Shown piece after piece: positions 16,876-26,571 of a stretch of 64,000 nt of DNA (within the stretch, counting starts at the first letter, position 1; the number at the start of each line of letters is the position of its first letter). Source of the stretch: Shewanella atlantica (GTDB lineage Bacteria; Pseudomonadota; Gammaproteobacteria; Enterobacterales; Shewanellaceae). Made by a program: the position numbers and the translations under genes. A model generated the notes under the pieces. It did no database searches, was not told where the DNA came from, and saw nothing but the letters and a program-made list of their open reading frames with translations. The DNA is taken from the NCBI RefSeq assembly GCF_003966265.1, contig NZ_RXNV01000016.1, positions 27,679 to 91,678 on the forward strand. The letters run 5' to 3'.

Positions 16876-18264
16876 GTGGCGGTTTCACTTTGGCAGCAAT
16901 GTATCGGACGACTACAAGATGAGCTCTCTGCTCAGCAATTTAGTATGTGGATTAGACCGTTACAAGCTCAAATGGATGGAGATACATTAGTTCTCTATGC
17001 TCCGAACCGTTTCGTTCTCGATTGGGTAAGAGATAAGTACATCAACATCATTAATCAGTTTTTTACTGAACAGATGGGAAGTGATGCACCTAAATTACGC
17101 TTCGATATCGGGAGTCGTCCATCATCGCCACCGCCTGTGCAGGCTACTGCCGCTGTAGAAAGGCCAAAGTTCGAACGAAATACCAAGCCGGCTAAGACTT
17201 CATTTAATGTTAATTCACCTGAGCCTGCGGTTGCCGCAAATCACAGAAGCAATATCAATCTGACCTATCAGTTTGAAAACTTCGTAGAGGGTAAGTCTAA
17301 CCAACTGGGTAAGGCGGCTGCGATGCAGGTGTCTGAAAATCCGGGTGGTGCCTATAATCCACTGTTTTTATATGGTGGCACCGGTCTGGGTAAGACTCAC
17401 CTGTTGCATGCGGTCGGAAACGGCATCATCAAGAACAACCCTAATGCCAAAGTCGTGTACATGCACTCTGAACGATTTGTGCAGGATATGGTTAAGGCAT
17501 TGCAAAACAATGCCATCGAAGAGTTCAAACGTTATTATCGTAGTGTCGATGCTTTGTTTATCGATGATATTCAATTCTTTGCTAACAAAGACAGATCCCA
17601 GGAAGAGTTCTTCCATACCTTTAATGCACTATTAGAAGGTAATCATCAGATCATTCTGACGTCGGATCGTTATCCTAAAGAGATCGACGGTGTAGAAGAC
17701 AGACTCAAATCTCGTTTCGGATGGGGATTAACTGTTGCGATTGAACCACCGGAGTTAGAGACCCGTGTTGCGATCTTGATGCGTAAGGCTCAGGAGAGTG
17801 GCATTAATCTACCCGATGAGGTGGCCTTCTTTATTGCTAAGCGTTTACGTTCTAACGTTCGAGAGCTTGAAGGTGCATTAAATCGTGTTATCGCGAACGC
17901 TAATTTCACCGGCCGTCCGATCACTATCGACTTTGTGCGCGAAGCCTTAAGAGATCTCTTGGCACTACAGGAAAAATTGGTCACTATAGATAATATTCAG
18001 AAAACGGTCGCTGAATATTACAAGATCAAGATGGCTGACATGCTTTCTAAGCGTCGTTCGCGTAGTGTTGCCAGACCACGTCAGGTGGCTATGGCACTTT
18101 CTAAAGAGTTAACTAACCATAGTTTGCCCGAAATCGGGGATGCCTTTGGTGGTCGAGACCATACAACTGTTCTGCATGCATGTCGTAAAATTGCGCAGTT
18201 GAGAGAAGAAAGTCATGACACGAAAGAAGATTATGCTAACTTGATCCGTACGCTATCTTCATAA
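16876..18264 (+). CDS. dnaA: Chromosomal replication initiator protein DnaA
   Basis: A 462-residue AAA+ initiator that binds DnaA boxes, melts the origin and loads DnaB. Domain I (residues 1-80) is the SLWQQCIGRLQDELSAQQFSMW type. A low-complexity domain II follows. Domain III has Walker A GGTGLGKTH (about 167-175), Walker B ALFIDDIQFF and the arginine-finger sensor regions. Domain IV ends with the DNA-binding signature GGRDHTTVLHACRKI. The start is GTG at 16876, with GGGGAT 5 bases upstream. It is the first gene of a dnaA-dnaN-recF-gyrB series on the + strand. Confidence 0.99.
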   Translation: MAVSLWQQCIGRLQDELSAQQFSMWIRPLQAQMDGDTLVLYAPNRFVLDWVRDKYINIINQFFTEQMGSDAPKLRFDIGSRPSSPPPVQATAAVERPKFERNTKPAKTSFNVNSPEPAVAANHRSNINLTYQFENFVEGKSNQLGKAAAMQVSENPGGAYNPLFLYGGTGLGKTHLLHAVGNGIIKNNPNAKVVYMHSERFVQDMVKALQNNAIEEFKRYYRSVDALFIDDIQFFANKDRSQEEFFHTFNALLEGNHQIILTSDRYPKEIDGVEDRLKSRFGWGLTVAIEPPELETRVAILMRKAQESGINLPDEVAFFIAKRLRSNVRELEGALNRVIANANFTGRPITIDFVREALRDLLALQEKLVTIDNIQKTVAEYYKIKMADMLSKRRSRSVARPRQVAMALSKELTNHSLPEIGDAFGGRDHTTVLHACRKIAQLREESHDTKEDYANLIRTLSS

Positions 18265-18283
18265 ATCTGGGAAATTGAAACTG

Positions 18284-19384
18284 ATGAAATTTTCAATTGA
18301 TAGGGATGCCCTATTAAAGCCGTTGCAACTTGTGACTGGAGCGGTGGAGAGACGACATAACTTGCCAATACTGGCAAACCTCTTAGTTGAAGTGAGTGGT
18401 CACTCACTTAAGATGACCGGTACCGATTTAGAAGTCGAATTGGTGGGCCAAGTTCAGTTAGAGGGTGACGTTCTGGAAGGACGTACCACGATACCGGCGA
18501 AAAAGTTTCTCGATATTGTAAAATCATTACCCGATCAGGTAGAGCTTAAAATCGAGCAACAGGAAAACCGCCTGTTACTCCGCTCTGGTCGTAGTCGCTT
18601 TACTCTGGCAACACTTCCTGCCGAAGAATATCCGAATGTTGAGGCCTTCCAGGCCGATATCGAATTTACGATAAAGCAGGGTACACTCAAATCACTCATC
18701 GATGCGACTCAGTTCTCGATGGCTAATCAGGATGTACGCTATTACCTTAATGGTTTGTTGTTAGAGACTGAAGGGAATGTGCTGCGTGCTATTGCTACCG
18801 ACGGTCATCGTTTAGCCTTGAGTCATCGTATGGTCGAAGATTCGTTGCCTGAGAAGCAGGTGATCGTGCCGCGTAAAGGTGTGGTCGAGTTGCAACGCTT
18901 GTTCGAAGGCGAAGACTTAGATATCACTATCGCTATCGGCGATAATGCTATTCGTGCCACGACAGCTAGTGCTGTATTCACCAGTAAGCTGGTCGATGGT
19001 CGCTTCCCTGATTATCGTCGTGTGTTGCCTAAAGGTGGCGATAAAATCGTTATTGCGAGCCGTAACCACCTGAAACAGGCGCTGTTGCGTGCTTCGATCC
19101 TTTCAAATGAAAAATTCCGTGGCGTACGGGTTCAACTTGAAAACAATTTGATAAAGATCACCGCCAATAATCCGGAGCAGGAAGAGGCGGAAGAGATCTT
19201 AGATATTGAATACGAAAATACCCCGCTGGAGATAGGATTTAACGTCAGCTATCTGCTCGACGTCCTCAATAACCTACCTTCAGATGATGTTCGTATCACG
19301 CTTATCGATGGTAATTCGAGTGCCTTGATTGAGAACCATATAGAAGAAAACTCTATGTATGTGGTTATGCCGATGAGGCTCTAG
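18284..19384 (+). CDS. dnaN: DNA polymerase III beta sliding clamp
   Basis: A 366-residue processivity clamp; two copies form a ring that tethers polymerase III to DNA. The sequence MKFSIDRDALLKPLQLVTGAVERRHNLPIL is the standard start (given in parts: MKFSIDRDALL, LVTGAVERRHNLPIL), and the C-terminus YVVMPMRL is the family's end. The frame extends upstream to a TTG at 18275, but the ATG at 18284 gives exactly the 366-residue family length. It lies 19 bases after dnaA and is followed by a weak terminator at 19426-19447, so recF probably has some promoter of its own. Confidence 0.99.
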   Translation: MKFSIDRDALLKPLQLVTGAVERRHNLPILANLLVEVSGHSLKMTGTDLEVELVGQVQLEGDVLEGRTTIPAKKFLDIVKSLPDQVELKIEQQENRLLLRSGRSRFTLATLPAEEYPNVEAFQADIEFTIKQGTLKSLIDATQFSMANQDVRYYLNGLLLETEGNVLRAIATDGHRLALSHRMVEDSLPEKQVIVPRKGVVELQRLFEGEDLDITIAIGDNAIRATTASAVFTSKLVDGRFPDYRRVLPKGGDKIVIASRNHLKQALLRASILSNEKFRGVRVQLENNLIKITANNPEQEEAEEILDIEYENTPLEIGFNVSYLLDVLNNLPSDDVRITLIDGNSSALIENHIEENSMYVVMPMRL

Positions 19385-19425
19385 TTTTCACTTAGATACT
19401 ACAAACCCAAGATTTACAAATAAGA

Positions 19426-19447
19426 GGCTGTTTTTACAGTCTTTTTT
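19426..19447 (+). terminator. Possible terminator after dnaN
   Basis: GGCTGT and ACAGTC form a 6-bp stem (one G-T pair) with a TTTT loop, followed by six T. It lies 41 bases past the dnaN stop. Confidence 0.55.
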
Positions 19448-19667
19448 GTTTTTGTTTGTTGGCCTGAGTATTCTTCATCTTACGAGCGCAATCCACTTGA
19501 ATTTTTAGTCGTCGTCAGTGCTCAATCCCCGCTTTGATGTGGCCTGTGGATATGCTAATCTTCTTGGCTATTTTAATTTTTTCGCCCGGCTGGTTACCCT
19601 CTATCTCTCAGGTTTGGGGTAGGTATTTTTTAGCTGGCTTGCCGGATAAGTGATAACTGAGCCATTA

Positions 19668-20750
19668 ATGAGTCTGACGCGTCTTCATATTGAAACATTT
19701 CGGAATATCACTTCGGCTCAACTGCTTCCCGGTGAAGGAATTAATCTGATTTATGGCCATAATGGCAGCGGCAAAACCAGTATCTTAGAGGCGATCTATT
19801 TTCTTGGTATGGGGCGCTCATTTCGCAGCCACCTTTCACAGCGGGTGATACAACATTCAGATGATAAGTTGACGCTGTTTGCCAACTTAAATGTACTCGA
19901 TAAAGAGAGCAAAATTGGGTTGAGGCGGTTTCGCAGTGGTGAAACTGAGGTCAAAATTGATGGTGATAAAGTTAAACGCCTATCAACTTTGGCCGAATCT
20001 TTGCCTATTCAGGTGATCACTCCAGAGAGTTTTGCGCTGTTATTTGAGGGGCCAAAATCGAGACGTCAATTTATCGATTGGGGAGCATTTCATTGCGATA
20101 AAAATTTTCATTCGGCTTGGGTCAATGTTAAACGAATTTTAAAGCAAAGAAATCAGCTGCTTAAGAATGAAACCAGTTACTCTCAAATTCAATTTTGGGA
20201 TAAAGAATTGGTTCGATATTCTGAAGTCGTTACCGATATCAGAACTCGATATGTAAACTCGTTAAATGAGCAACTTAAGGGTATAATTGGGGAGTTTTTA
20301 CCTCAGGTCGATGTTAAAATTTCCTTTACCCGAGGTTGGGATAGTAAAACTGATTACGCGCAGTTACTCGAGATGCAATATCCCAGAGATCTCGCTAGCG
20401 GAAATACCGGTAGTGGGCCTCATAAAGCCGATCTGAGGTTACGTGTCGGTACCTTACCGGTACAAGACGCGTTATCCCGGGGCCAACTGAAATTGTTAGT
20501 CTGTGCACTGCGTATCGCACAGGGAAAGTTGCTAAAACAACAAATAGATAAGAATAGTATTTATCTGGTGGATGATCTTCCAGCAGAGTTGGATGCAAAG
20601 CACAGACAGTTGCTGCTGCAGCAGTTAATCGACACAGGTGCACAGGTATTTGTCACCGCCATCGAGCCTGCAGCGATACTAGATTCGTTAAACACGCCGC
20701 CCAGTAAACTGTTCCATGTGGAACAAGGGCGTGTAACGGTAATTGAATAA
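19668..20750 (+). CDS. recF: DNA replication and repair protein RecF
   Basis: A 360-residue SMC-like ATPase that helps RecO and RecR load RecA at gaps and replication forks. Walker A is GHNGSGKT (residues 30-37), the ABC signature is LSRGQLKLL (about 268-276), and Walker B is YLVDDLPAELD. The frame is open back to a GTG at 19650, but MSLTRLHIETFRN at 19668 is the family's start and matches the usual length. The final codons include a parS-like site at 20711-20724 (LFHVE). gyrB begins 16 bases downstream. Confidence 0.98.
   Translation: MSLTRLHIETFRNITSAQLLPGEGINLIYGHNGSGKTSILEAIYFLGMGRSFRSHLSQRVIQHSDDKLTLFANLNVLDKESKIGLRRFRSGETEVKIDGDKVKRLSTLAESLPIQVITPESFALLFEGPKSRRQFIDWGAFHCDKNFHSAWVNVKRILKQRNQLLKNETSYSQIQFWDKELVRYSEVVTDIRTRYVNSLNEQLKGIIGEFLPQVDVKISFTRGWDSKTDYAQLLEMQYPRDLASGNTGSGPHKADLRLRVGTLPVQDALSRGQLKLLVCALRIAQGKLLKQQIDKNSIYLVDDLPAELDAKHRQLLLQQLIDTGAQVFVTAIEPAAILDSLNTPPSKLFHVEQGRVTVIE
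20711..20724. promoter_or_regulatory. parS: Weak parS-like site, GTTCCATGTGGAAC
   Basis: One mismatch from the perfect palindrome at the central CpG. It lies in the 3' end of recF. Because the central bases are important for ParB binding it may be inactive. Confidence 0.4.
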
Positions 20751-20766
20751 CCGACGAGAGAATAAT

Positions 20767-23184
20767 ATGTCAGAGAATAGTTATGATTCTTCGAGTATTA
20801 AGGTTCTAAAAGGCCTTGATGCGGTACGTAAGAGACCAGGAATGTACATCGGTGATACCGATGATGGCACAGGTCTACATCACATGGTATTCGAAGTGGT
20901 CGATAACTCTATCGATGAAGCACTTGCCGGCTATTGTAGCGACGTTACTATCACTATCCATGCAGACGGTTCTGTATCGGTTAAAGATGATGGCCGTGGT
21001 ATCCCGGTTTCCATTCACCCTGAAGAGGGTGTATCTGCAGCCGAAGTTATTATGACTGTACTGCACGCCGGCGGTAAGTTCGATGATAACTCCTATAAAG
21101 TGTCTGGTGGCCTTCACGGTGTAGGTGTTTCTGTTGTAAACGCACTATCTCACAAGCTACAAATGACAATCCGTCGTGACGGCAAGCTTTATGAGCAATT
21201 TTACACACATGGTGTGCCAAATGAGCCGATTAAAGCCATTGGTGATGCCACTAATACAGGTACAGAGATCCGCTTCTGGCCAAGTTCAGAGACCTTCTCT
21301 GATACCTTGTTCCACTTCGATATCCTGGCAAAGCGTGTTCGTGAACTGTCATTCCTGAACTCAGGTGTGGGTGTTCGTCTTGTTGATGAGCGCGATAATC
21401 GTGATGAGTTTTTCAAGTATGACGGCGGTATCAGCGCATTTGTCGATTATTTGAATGTGAATAAGACGCCGGTGAATAAAGAGGTTTTCCACTTTATCCA
21501 AGAGCGCGAAGATGGCATAACCGTTGAAGTCGCTATGCAGTGGAATGATGGTTTCCAGGAAAATATTTTCTGTTTTACCAATAACATTCCTCAGCGTGAT
21601 GGTGGTACTCACTTAGCCGGCTTCCGTGGTGCTTTGACGCGTAACCTTAACACCTATATGGAGCGTGAAGGTTATAACAAGAAGGGCAAGACAGGCGCAA
21701 CCGGTGATGATGCCCGTGAAGGTCTGACCGCTGTTATCTCTGTTAAAGTTCCTGATCCTAAGTTCAGCTCTCAGACCAAAGATAAGCTGGTATCGAGCGA
21801 AGTTAAGTCTGCGGTTGAGCAGACCATGGGTGAGCAGTTAGGTGATTACCTGATGGAGCATCCAAATGAAGCTAAGCTTATCGTTGGCAAGATTATCGAT
21901 GCGGCTCGTGCTCGTGAAGCGGCGCGTAAAGCCCGTGAGATGACTCGTCGTAAAGGCGCACTCGATTTGGGTGGCCTGCCGGGGAAACTGGCCGATTGCC
22001 AAGAGAAAGACCCTGCTCATTCTGAAATATACATAGTGGAAGGGGACTCTGCTGGCGGTAGCGCCAAGCAGGGGCGTAACCGTAAGAACCAAGCGATTCT
22101 GCCACTTAAAGGTAAAATTCTAAACGTTGAGAAAGCTCGTTTCGATAAGATGCTATCGTCACAGGAGGTCGCGACCCTCATCACTGCGTTAGGTTGTGGT
22201 ATTGGCCGTGATGAATACGATCCTGATAAGACTCGTTACCATAACATCGTTATCATGACCGATGCCGACGTCGATGGCTCGCACATCCGTACCTTGCTAT
22301 TGACCTTCTTCTTCCGTCAAATGCCAGAGCTTATCGAACGTGGTTATGTTTATATTGCCCAGCCACCGCTTTATAAGGTTAAAAAAGGTAAGCAAGAGCA
22401 GTACCTAAAAGATGACCCGGCGCTGACTGAATTTTTGACTAACTTAGCGTTAGACGGTGGTGAAATCCATGCGTCAGCTAATGCGCCGGCCATGTCGGGT
22501 GCACCACTAGAGAAGTTGGTTTACCAGTATCGTGAAGTTGAAGCTATCTTTGACCGCTTAGATCAGCGTTATCCATTGATGTTAACTGAGCGCATGTTGT
22601 ATCACCCTGCTTTGAGTAACGATGTATTAGCCGATGAAGCTAAGGTTCAGCAGTGGTGTGATGCTTATGTTGCCGATCTTGCAGAGAAAGAATCCGGTGG
22701 GTTTATCTTTAGCGGAGAAGCCTTCTTAGATCCAGAGCGTCAAGTGTATCTTCCTAAGATCACTATCCGTAAGCACGGTATCGATACTCACTACCTGTTC
22801 TCATATGACTTCCTGCAGTCTAGCGATTATGAGCGTATGACAAAGCTTGCTTCTGCCCTTGATGGCTTAATTGAGGAGGGGGGTTATGTTAAGCGTGGTG
22901 AGCGTCTGAAAGAGGTTTCCAGCTTCGTTGAAGCACTCGATTGGTTAATGGGTGACTCTAAACGTGGCCTTTATATCCAACGATACAAAGGACTGGGTGA
23001 GATGAACCCTGAGCAATTATGGGAAACCACCATGGATCCTGAATCTCGTCGTATGCTGGTGGTTACGATTGAAGATGCGATTGCTGCCGATCAGCTGTTT
23101 ACCTGTTTGATGGGTGATCAGGTTGAGCCACGTCGTGACTTTATCGAATCGAATGCGCTTAACGTAGCTAACCTGGATGTCTAG
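20767..23184 (+). CDS. gyrB: DNA gyrase subunit B
   Basis: An 805-residue ATPase subunit of gyrase, which introduces negative supercoils. The GHKL ATPase domain has GLDAVRKRPGMYIG, VVDNSIDEALAGY, DDGRGIPV and GLHGVGVSVVNAL. The Toprim domain has VEGDSAGGSAKQGRNRKNQ and MTDADVDGSHIRTLLLTF. The gammaproteobacterial insert is present in the C-terminal half, and the last motif is QRYKGLGEMNPEQLWETTMDP. Codons upstream (a TTG at 20743) are open, but ATG at 20767 has a GAGAG ribosome site and the right length. A strong terminator follows. Confidence 0.99.
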   Translation: MSENSYDSSSIKVLKGLDAVRKRPGMYIGDTDDGTGLHHMVFEVVDNSIDEALAGYCSDVTITIHADGSVSVKDDGRGIPVSIHPEEGVSAAEVIMTVLHAGGKFDDNSYKVSGGLHGVGVSVVNALSHKLQMTIRRDGKLYEQFYTHGVPNEPIKAIGDATNTGTEIRFWPSSETFSDTLFHFDILAKRVRELSFLNSGVGVRLVDERDNRDEFFKYDGGISAFVDYLNVNKTPVNKEVFHFIQEREDGITVEVAMQWNDGFQENIFCFTNNIPQRDGGTHLAGFRGALTRNLNTYMEREGYNKKGKTGATGDDAREGLTAVISVKVPDPKFSSQTKDKLVSSEVKSAVEQTMGEQLGDYLMEHPNEAKLIVGKIIDAARAREAARKAREMTRRKGALDLGGLPGKLADCQEKDPAHSEIYIVEGDSAGGSAKQGRNRKNQAILPLKGKILNVEKARFDKMLSSQEVATLITALGCGIGRDEYDPDKTRYHNIVIMTDADVDGSHIRTLLLTFFFRQMPELIERGYVYIAQPPLYKVKKGKQEQYLKDDPALTEFLTNLALDGGEIHASANAPAMSGAPLEKLVYQYREVEAIFDRLDQRYPLMLTERMLYHPALSNDVLADEAKVQQWCDAYVADLAEKESGGFIFSGEAFLDPERQVYLPKITIRKHGIDTHYLFSYDFLQSSDYERMTKLASALDGLIEEGGYVKRGERLKEVSSFVEALDWLMGDSKRGLYIQRYKGLGEMNPEQLWETTMDPESRRMLVVTIEDAIAADQLFTCLMGDQVEPRRDFIESNALNVANLDV

Positions 23185-23190
23185 AAGAGC

Positions 23191-23220
23191 AGTTACGAGT
23201 TTCTAGTCTCGGGTTACGAG
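23191..23220. repeat. GTTACGAG repeat pair
   Basis: GTTACGAG occurs twice within 30 bases after gyrB, separated by TTTCTAGTCTCGG. It is related to the heptamer array at 24811-24852 and the CTCGTAACTCGAG at about 24880. Confidence 0.6.
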
Positions 23221-23238
23221 GTTAAAGCTAAAAACAGA

Positions 23239-23265
23239 AGCCCTGGAGAAATCCGGGGCTTTTTT
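23239..23265 (+). terminator. gyrB terminator
   Basis: AGCCCTGGA and TCCGGGGCT pair over 9 bp (one T-G) around a GAAA tetraloop, followed by TTTTT. It is a strong intrinsic terminator. Confidence 0.9.
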
Positions 23266-23347
23266 ATTGCCGATATACAGCTTTACTTGAAAGGAGTTTG
23301 CACTTAGCTTCGTCGGGAACTATTTGTCTACGAAAGGGATATCGAAG

Positions 23348-24025
23348 ATGAAACCGCATTATCTACTTACTCTGGTTATTACAACTTTGCTGGTTGTGGT
23401 TATCTATTTTCTTAACTTTAATAGTGGTGCATATCAAGCTAACGTACTGCAGACTTTTCAAGTTACCTCATTCAGTGAGGACAAAAATCATTCGTTAGCT
23501 CAAGAGGGTATCGTGGTTGAGCCAAGAATCGAACTCCAAACAGTGAATGAATCAAGTGAGATAGATGAACAGGAGGGACCCTATATTCGCACGTTTAATA
23601 TCGACAGCTCCCATAAGGACTATCTGAGGTTACTTGATAAATATGAGCTGGAGAAAGGGGCTTTTACGGATCAAGGAATCATCTATTTTTATGTTGAAAC
23701 TGATGGTAAGCCCTATTTTGTGGCTACACCCCCCTCACTAAACGAATTGATGTTTGACGATCCGGACCAATTTATTGAGTTACGTGTTGCAGAGTTTAAC
23801 GAGATTGATGAACCGTATAGCAATAACTGGGGCGGTGAGTTTAATGAGCTGAACGTAAATTATCACTACTGCAAAGAAACCACCTGTTTGATAAGGGCTA
23901 ATCATGATTCGGTAGTTTTTGCTCGTGATTACCTGCAGCAGTTTCAGCACAATCACCCTGAATTGGATGTTTCCTATGCGAGCATGAGTAGTGGGGATAT
24001 CGTGCTTACTTATACCAAGAATTAG
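23348..24025 (+). CDS. Unknown membrane-anchored protein, 225 residues
   Basis: I do not recognise the family. Residues 5-23 form one strong hydrophobic segment right after MKPHY, an uncleaved anchor or signal peptide, so the rest should be periplasmic. The remainder is acidic, with no obvious motif, and contains two nearby Cys residues (YCKETTC, about residues 178-184) that could form a disulfide. The frame is open to a TTG at 23324, but an AAGGGA ribosome site 8 bases before the ATG at 23348 supports this start. It lies alone between the gyrB terminator and the convergent pxpA. Confidence 0.6.
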   Translation: MKPHYLLTLVITTLLVVVIYFLNFNSGAYQANVLQTFQVTSFSEDKNHSLAQEGIVVEPRIELQTVNESSEIDEQEGPYIRTFNIDSSHKDYLRLLDKYELEKGAFTDQGIIYFYVETDGKPYFVATPPSLNELMFDDPDQFIELRVAEFNEIDEPYSNNWGGEFNELNVNYHYCKETTCLIRANHDSVVFARDYLQQFQHNHPELDVSYASMSSGDIVLTYTKN

Positions 24026-24043
24026 TTGATTCTGTGACAGTTT

Positions 24044-24787
24044 CTATTCTGCCTCTTTGCGTAACAGACTGCTAATCTGTCTGGCAAACTCCAGGGCCTG
24101 TTCATTATCACCATGCAGACAGATGCTGGTGGCATTTATGATGATCGGTTTGCCGTCTAAGGTTTTCACCGGCATATTTCTGATAATTTGTCGTACCTGT
24201 TGCAATGCCTGTTGAGGGTCATGTATCACGGAGCCATCTTTGCTGCGGGGCGCGAGTGAACCGTCATTGAGATACGTGCGATCGGCAAACGCCTCTTCGA
24301 TAACTGTGAGTCCTTGTTGCCGGGCCAGTTTAACCAGAGGGCTCCCGGCTAAGATCATTAACTTAAGCTCCGGGTCTATCAGCTTAATGACATCAATTAA
24401 AATAAGCCCTAAAACCTTATTCTTAGCCACTTCATTATAAAAGGCTCCGTGAGGTTTCACGTGAAACAGTTTTGCTCCCAGTTCATCACAGATGGCTCTT
24501 AATGCCATTATTTGTTGATAGATTGAGTCTGATAGCTGTGCCTCTGAAATATCTACTCTTGTACGACCAAAATTTTTCCGATCGGGAAAGCTGGGGTGAG
24601 CGCCAACATTGACGCTGTTTTTAAGGGCATGAGTCACCGCCTTCCTCATGCTATGAGGATCTCCAGCATGACCTCCACAAGCGATATTTGCCGAGGTGAT
24701 AAGGCTCAATAGCTGAGGGTCAAACTTGCCACCTTCACCAAGGTCTGCGTTGAGATCTATGGGGTAACCTTTCGGATTCGATAACAT
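24044..24787 (-). CDS. pxpA: 5-oxoprolinase subunit A (LamB/YcsF family)
   Basis: A 247-residue protein of the LamB/YcsF family, part of the PxpABC complex that hydrolyses 5-oxoproline to glutamate using ATP. The signature IDLNADLGEG (residues 10-19), IACGGHAGDP and VGAHPSFPD are all present, together with KPHGAFYN. It is transcribed after pxpB and pxpC, but is separated from pxpC by a 118-base gap filled by a heptanucleotide array. A parS-like site at 24455-24468 lies within the gene (reads FHVKP). The gene is the standard length. Confidence 0.95.
   Translation of the reverse strand: MLSNPKGYPIDLNADLGEGGKFDPQLLSLITSANIACGGHAGDPHSMRKAVTHALKNSVNVGAHPSFPDRKNFGRTRVDISEAQLSDSIYQQIMALRAICDELGAKLFHVKPHGAFYNEVAKNKVLGLILIDVIKLIDPELKLMILAGSPLVKLARQQGLTVIEEAFADRTYLNDGSLAPRSKDGSVIHDPQQALQQVRQIIRNMPVKTLDGKPIIINATSICLHGDNEQALEFARQISSLLRKEAE
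24455..24468. promoter_or_regulatory. parS: parS-like site, GTTTCACGTGAAAC
   Basis: A perfect palindrome and the most widespread chromosomal ParB-binding sequence. It is inside pxpA. Confidence 0.8.
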
Positions 24788-24810
24788 GATGGGCCTCCGT
24801 GATATTATTG

Positions 24811-24852
24811 AGCTACGAGCTACGAGCTACGAGCTACGAGCTACGAGCTACG
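24811..24852. repeat. Six tandem copies of a 7-base unit (AGCTACG)
   Basis: Six exact AGCTACG units lie head to tail in the pxpC-pxpA gap, followed by AGCGTAAA. A 7-base unit cannot keep a reading frame, so copy change affects spacing, not coding. Confidence 0.95.
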
Positions 24853-24905
24853 AGCGTAAAAGTTTTAAGTTTATCTTTAGCTCGTAACTCGAGACCTTCT
24901 TAATC

Positions 24906-25856
24906 TTAGCCATTAGCTTCTATTGCTCTCTGTAAACGGTAAAAATACTGTTCCCATTCATAATTTGCATCATCCGCCTGATTCGGGCTTACGTGAATAA
25001 ATCTAATCTCTTCTCCGGGTCTTGTCTGGGCCAGCTTCCAGAGGTCGGCTTCTATCACGGTCGCAATTTTAGGATAGCCGCCCGTGGTTTGTGAGTCGGC
25101 CAGTAATACTATAGGTTGTCCGGAAGGGGGGACTTGAATCGTGCCCGGCATGACGGCATGGGATTCCATGTCTTGTTGCTGCAACAAGGATAATGATGTG
25201 CCGGAGAGTCTGGCTCCCATCCTGTTACTTTCGTTGGTGAGTTGCCAGGAGGTATTCCAGAACGATTTTTTTGACTCGGTCGAAAACAGAGACATCTCCG
25301 GCCCGGGAAGAGCGCGGATCTCATTTGAATATCCCCGCGGCACAGCACCGATTGGTTTCGATATTGTTCCCGCCTGACCTAACGCTAACCTATCGCCATC
25401 CTTAAGCACTGCGCCTAAGACACCTGAAAACCTGGAACCTAAGGGGGAATCAGTGTCAGGCATACCATTTTCCACCCCGCCGATAATTCCGCCTTCGAGA
25501 GCGAGGTAGGCACGCATACCTGACTTAGGACCTCTCAGGGTGAGGGTTTCGCCCGCCTTTATTTTATTGCGCCAGTTACACCAGATGTCACGTTGGCCAA
25601 TTGATATTTGATAACGAGCTCCGGTTACGACAAACCAGATATCGCAGTTAAACTTAAGTTCAACTGAACCTGAGGTCAGCTCAATACCCGCAGACGAATC
25701 ACTATTGCCAAGCAGTCTATTTGCAAGAATTAAGGCGTGCCTGTCCAGTGCTCCTCCTGTGGTTACCCCCAGATGCCGATAACCTGTGCAGCCGAGATCC
25801 TGTACCGAGGAGTGCATACCAGGTTTGAGGACTTGGATACTATTTATTTTAGTCAT
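24906..25856 (-). CDS. pxpC: 5-oxoprolinase subunit C (biotin-dependent carboxyltransferase-like)
   Basis: A 316-residue protein of the KipA/AHS2 family, the third subunit of the ATP-dependent 5-oxoprolinase. The N-terminus IQVLKPGMHSSVQDLGCTGYRHLGV and the region GALDRHALILANRLLGN (quoted in short parts) are typical of the family. The core has LALEGGI and the C-terminal part has AVMPGTIQVPPSGQPIVLLAD with the conserved TTGGYPKIA. It starts 28 bases after the pxpB stop and is in the same operon. Length is normal. Confidence 0.93.
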   Translation of the reverse strand: MTKINSIQVLKPGMHSSVQDLGCTGYRHLGVTTGGALDRHALILANRLLGNSDSSAGIELTSGSVELKFNCDIWFVVTGARYQISIGQRDIWCNWRNKIKAGETLTLRGPKSGMRAYLALEGGIIGGVENGMPDTDSPLGSRFSGVLGAVLKDGDRLALGQAGTISKPIGAVPRGYSNEIRALPGPEMSLFSTESKKSFWNTSWQLTNESNRMGARLSGTSLSLLQQQDMESHAVMPGTIQVPPSGQPIVLLADSQTTGGYPKIATVIEADLWKLAQTRPGEEIRFIHVSPNQADDANYEWEQYFYRLQRAIEANG

Positions 25857-25884
25857 TTTCTTTTAATTACTTTGATTCTGTTAA

Positions 25885-26571
25885 TTATTCTGCATCAAAT
25901 TCAAGACTTGCTACCGGAATAAATTGAACGGTATCACCGGGCGTCACAAGCGTTGGAGAACCGGGTGATTGAGGGGTGAACAAGGGCATATTGGTGCGAC
26001 CAATAAGTTGCCAGCCACCAGGGGCCGATGCCGGATAGATACCTGTCTGATTACCGCCTATTCCAACAGAGCCTGCCGGAATGGAGATTCTGGGCACGGA
26101 TAATCTGGGAGTAAACAGGTTTGAGTCCAGTCCGTCGAGATAGGGGAATCCTGGCTGGAAGCCAAGAAACAGCACGGTATAGCTCCCGCTTGAATGTCGC
26201 CGTATAACCTCTTCACAACTGAGTTGGTGATACCTGGCAACCTGCTCCAGATCCGGACCAAACTCCCCGCCATAGACTATGGGGATCTCTACATTTCGGC
26301 CACTGAGGTTCATCTGTTTCGCCTGTAGCCAAAAATCACCTAATTGCGCTAACCAATAATTTATTCGATTGGTACTCTTCATAAAGAGGGTGAGGTTATT
26401 CATGCCGGGGACGATATCGATAAAGTCATCTGTCTGCCGGCATCTTTCGGCCAACCACCAAATTTTGCGTTGGATAGTCAGTCTCGATACCTCCGGAAAG
26501 AAATTGGTGCAGTCTATAACCACTGCACTCTCCCCTAATCTAAATACCTTAGGGCTCTGCTCTGTTGTCAT
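25885..26571 (-). CDS. pxpB: 5-oxoprolinase subunit B (KipI/AHS1 family)
   Basis: A 228-residue protein of the AHS1/KipI family, which with PxpA and PxpC makes 5-oxoprolinase. It has the family's LGESAVVIDC near the N-terminus, IPVVYG-type IPIVYGGEFGPDLE in the middle and FLGFQPGFPYLDGLD followed by PRISIPAGSVGIGGNQTGIYP. The frame extends to 26616, but the ATG at 26571 has an AGAAG ribosome-site match and fits the family start (MTTEQ). It is the first gene of the reverse-strand pxpBCA set and is divergent from the HDOD gene. Confidence 0.93.
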   Translation of the reverse strand: MTTEQSPKVFRLGESAVVIDCTNFFPEVSRLTIQRKIWWLAERCRQTDDFIDIVPGMNNLTLFMKSTNRINYWLAQLGDFWLQAKQMNLSGRNVEIPIVYGGEFGPDLEQVARYHQLSCEEVIRRHSSGSYTVLFLGFQPGFPYLDGLDSNLFTPRLSVPRISIPAGSVGIGGNQTGIYPASAPGGWQLIGRTNMPLFTPQSPGSPTLVTPGDTVQFIPVASLEFDAE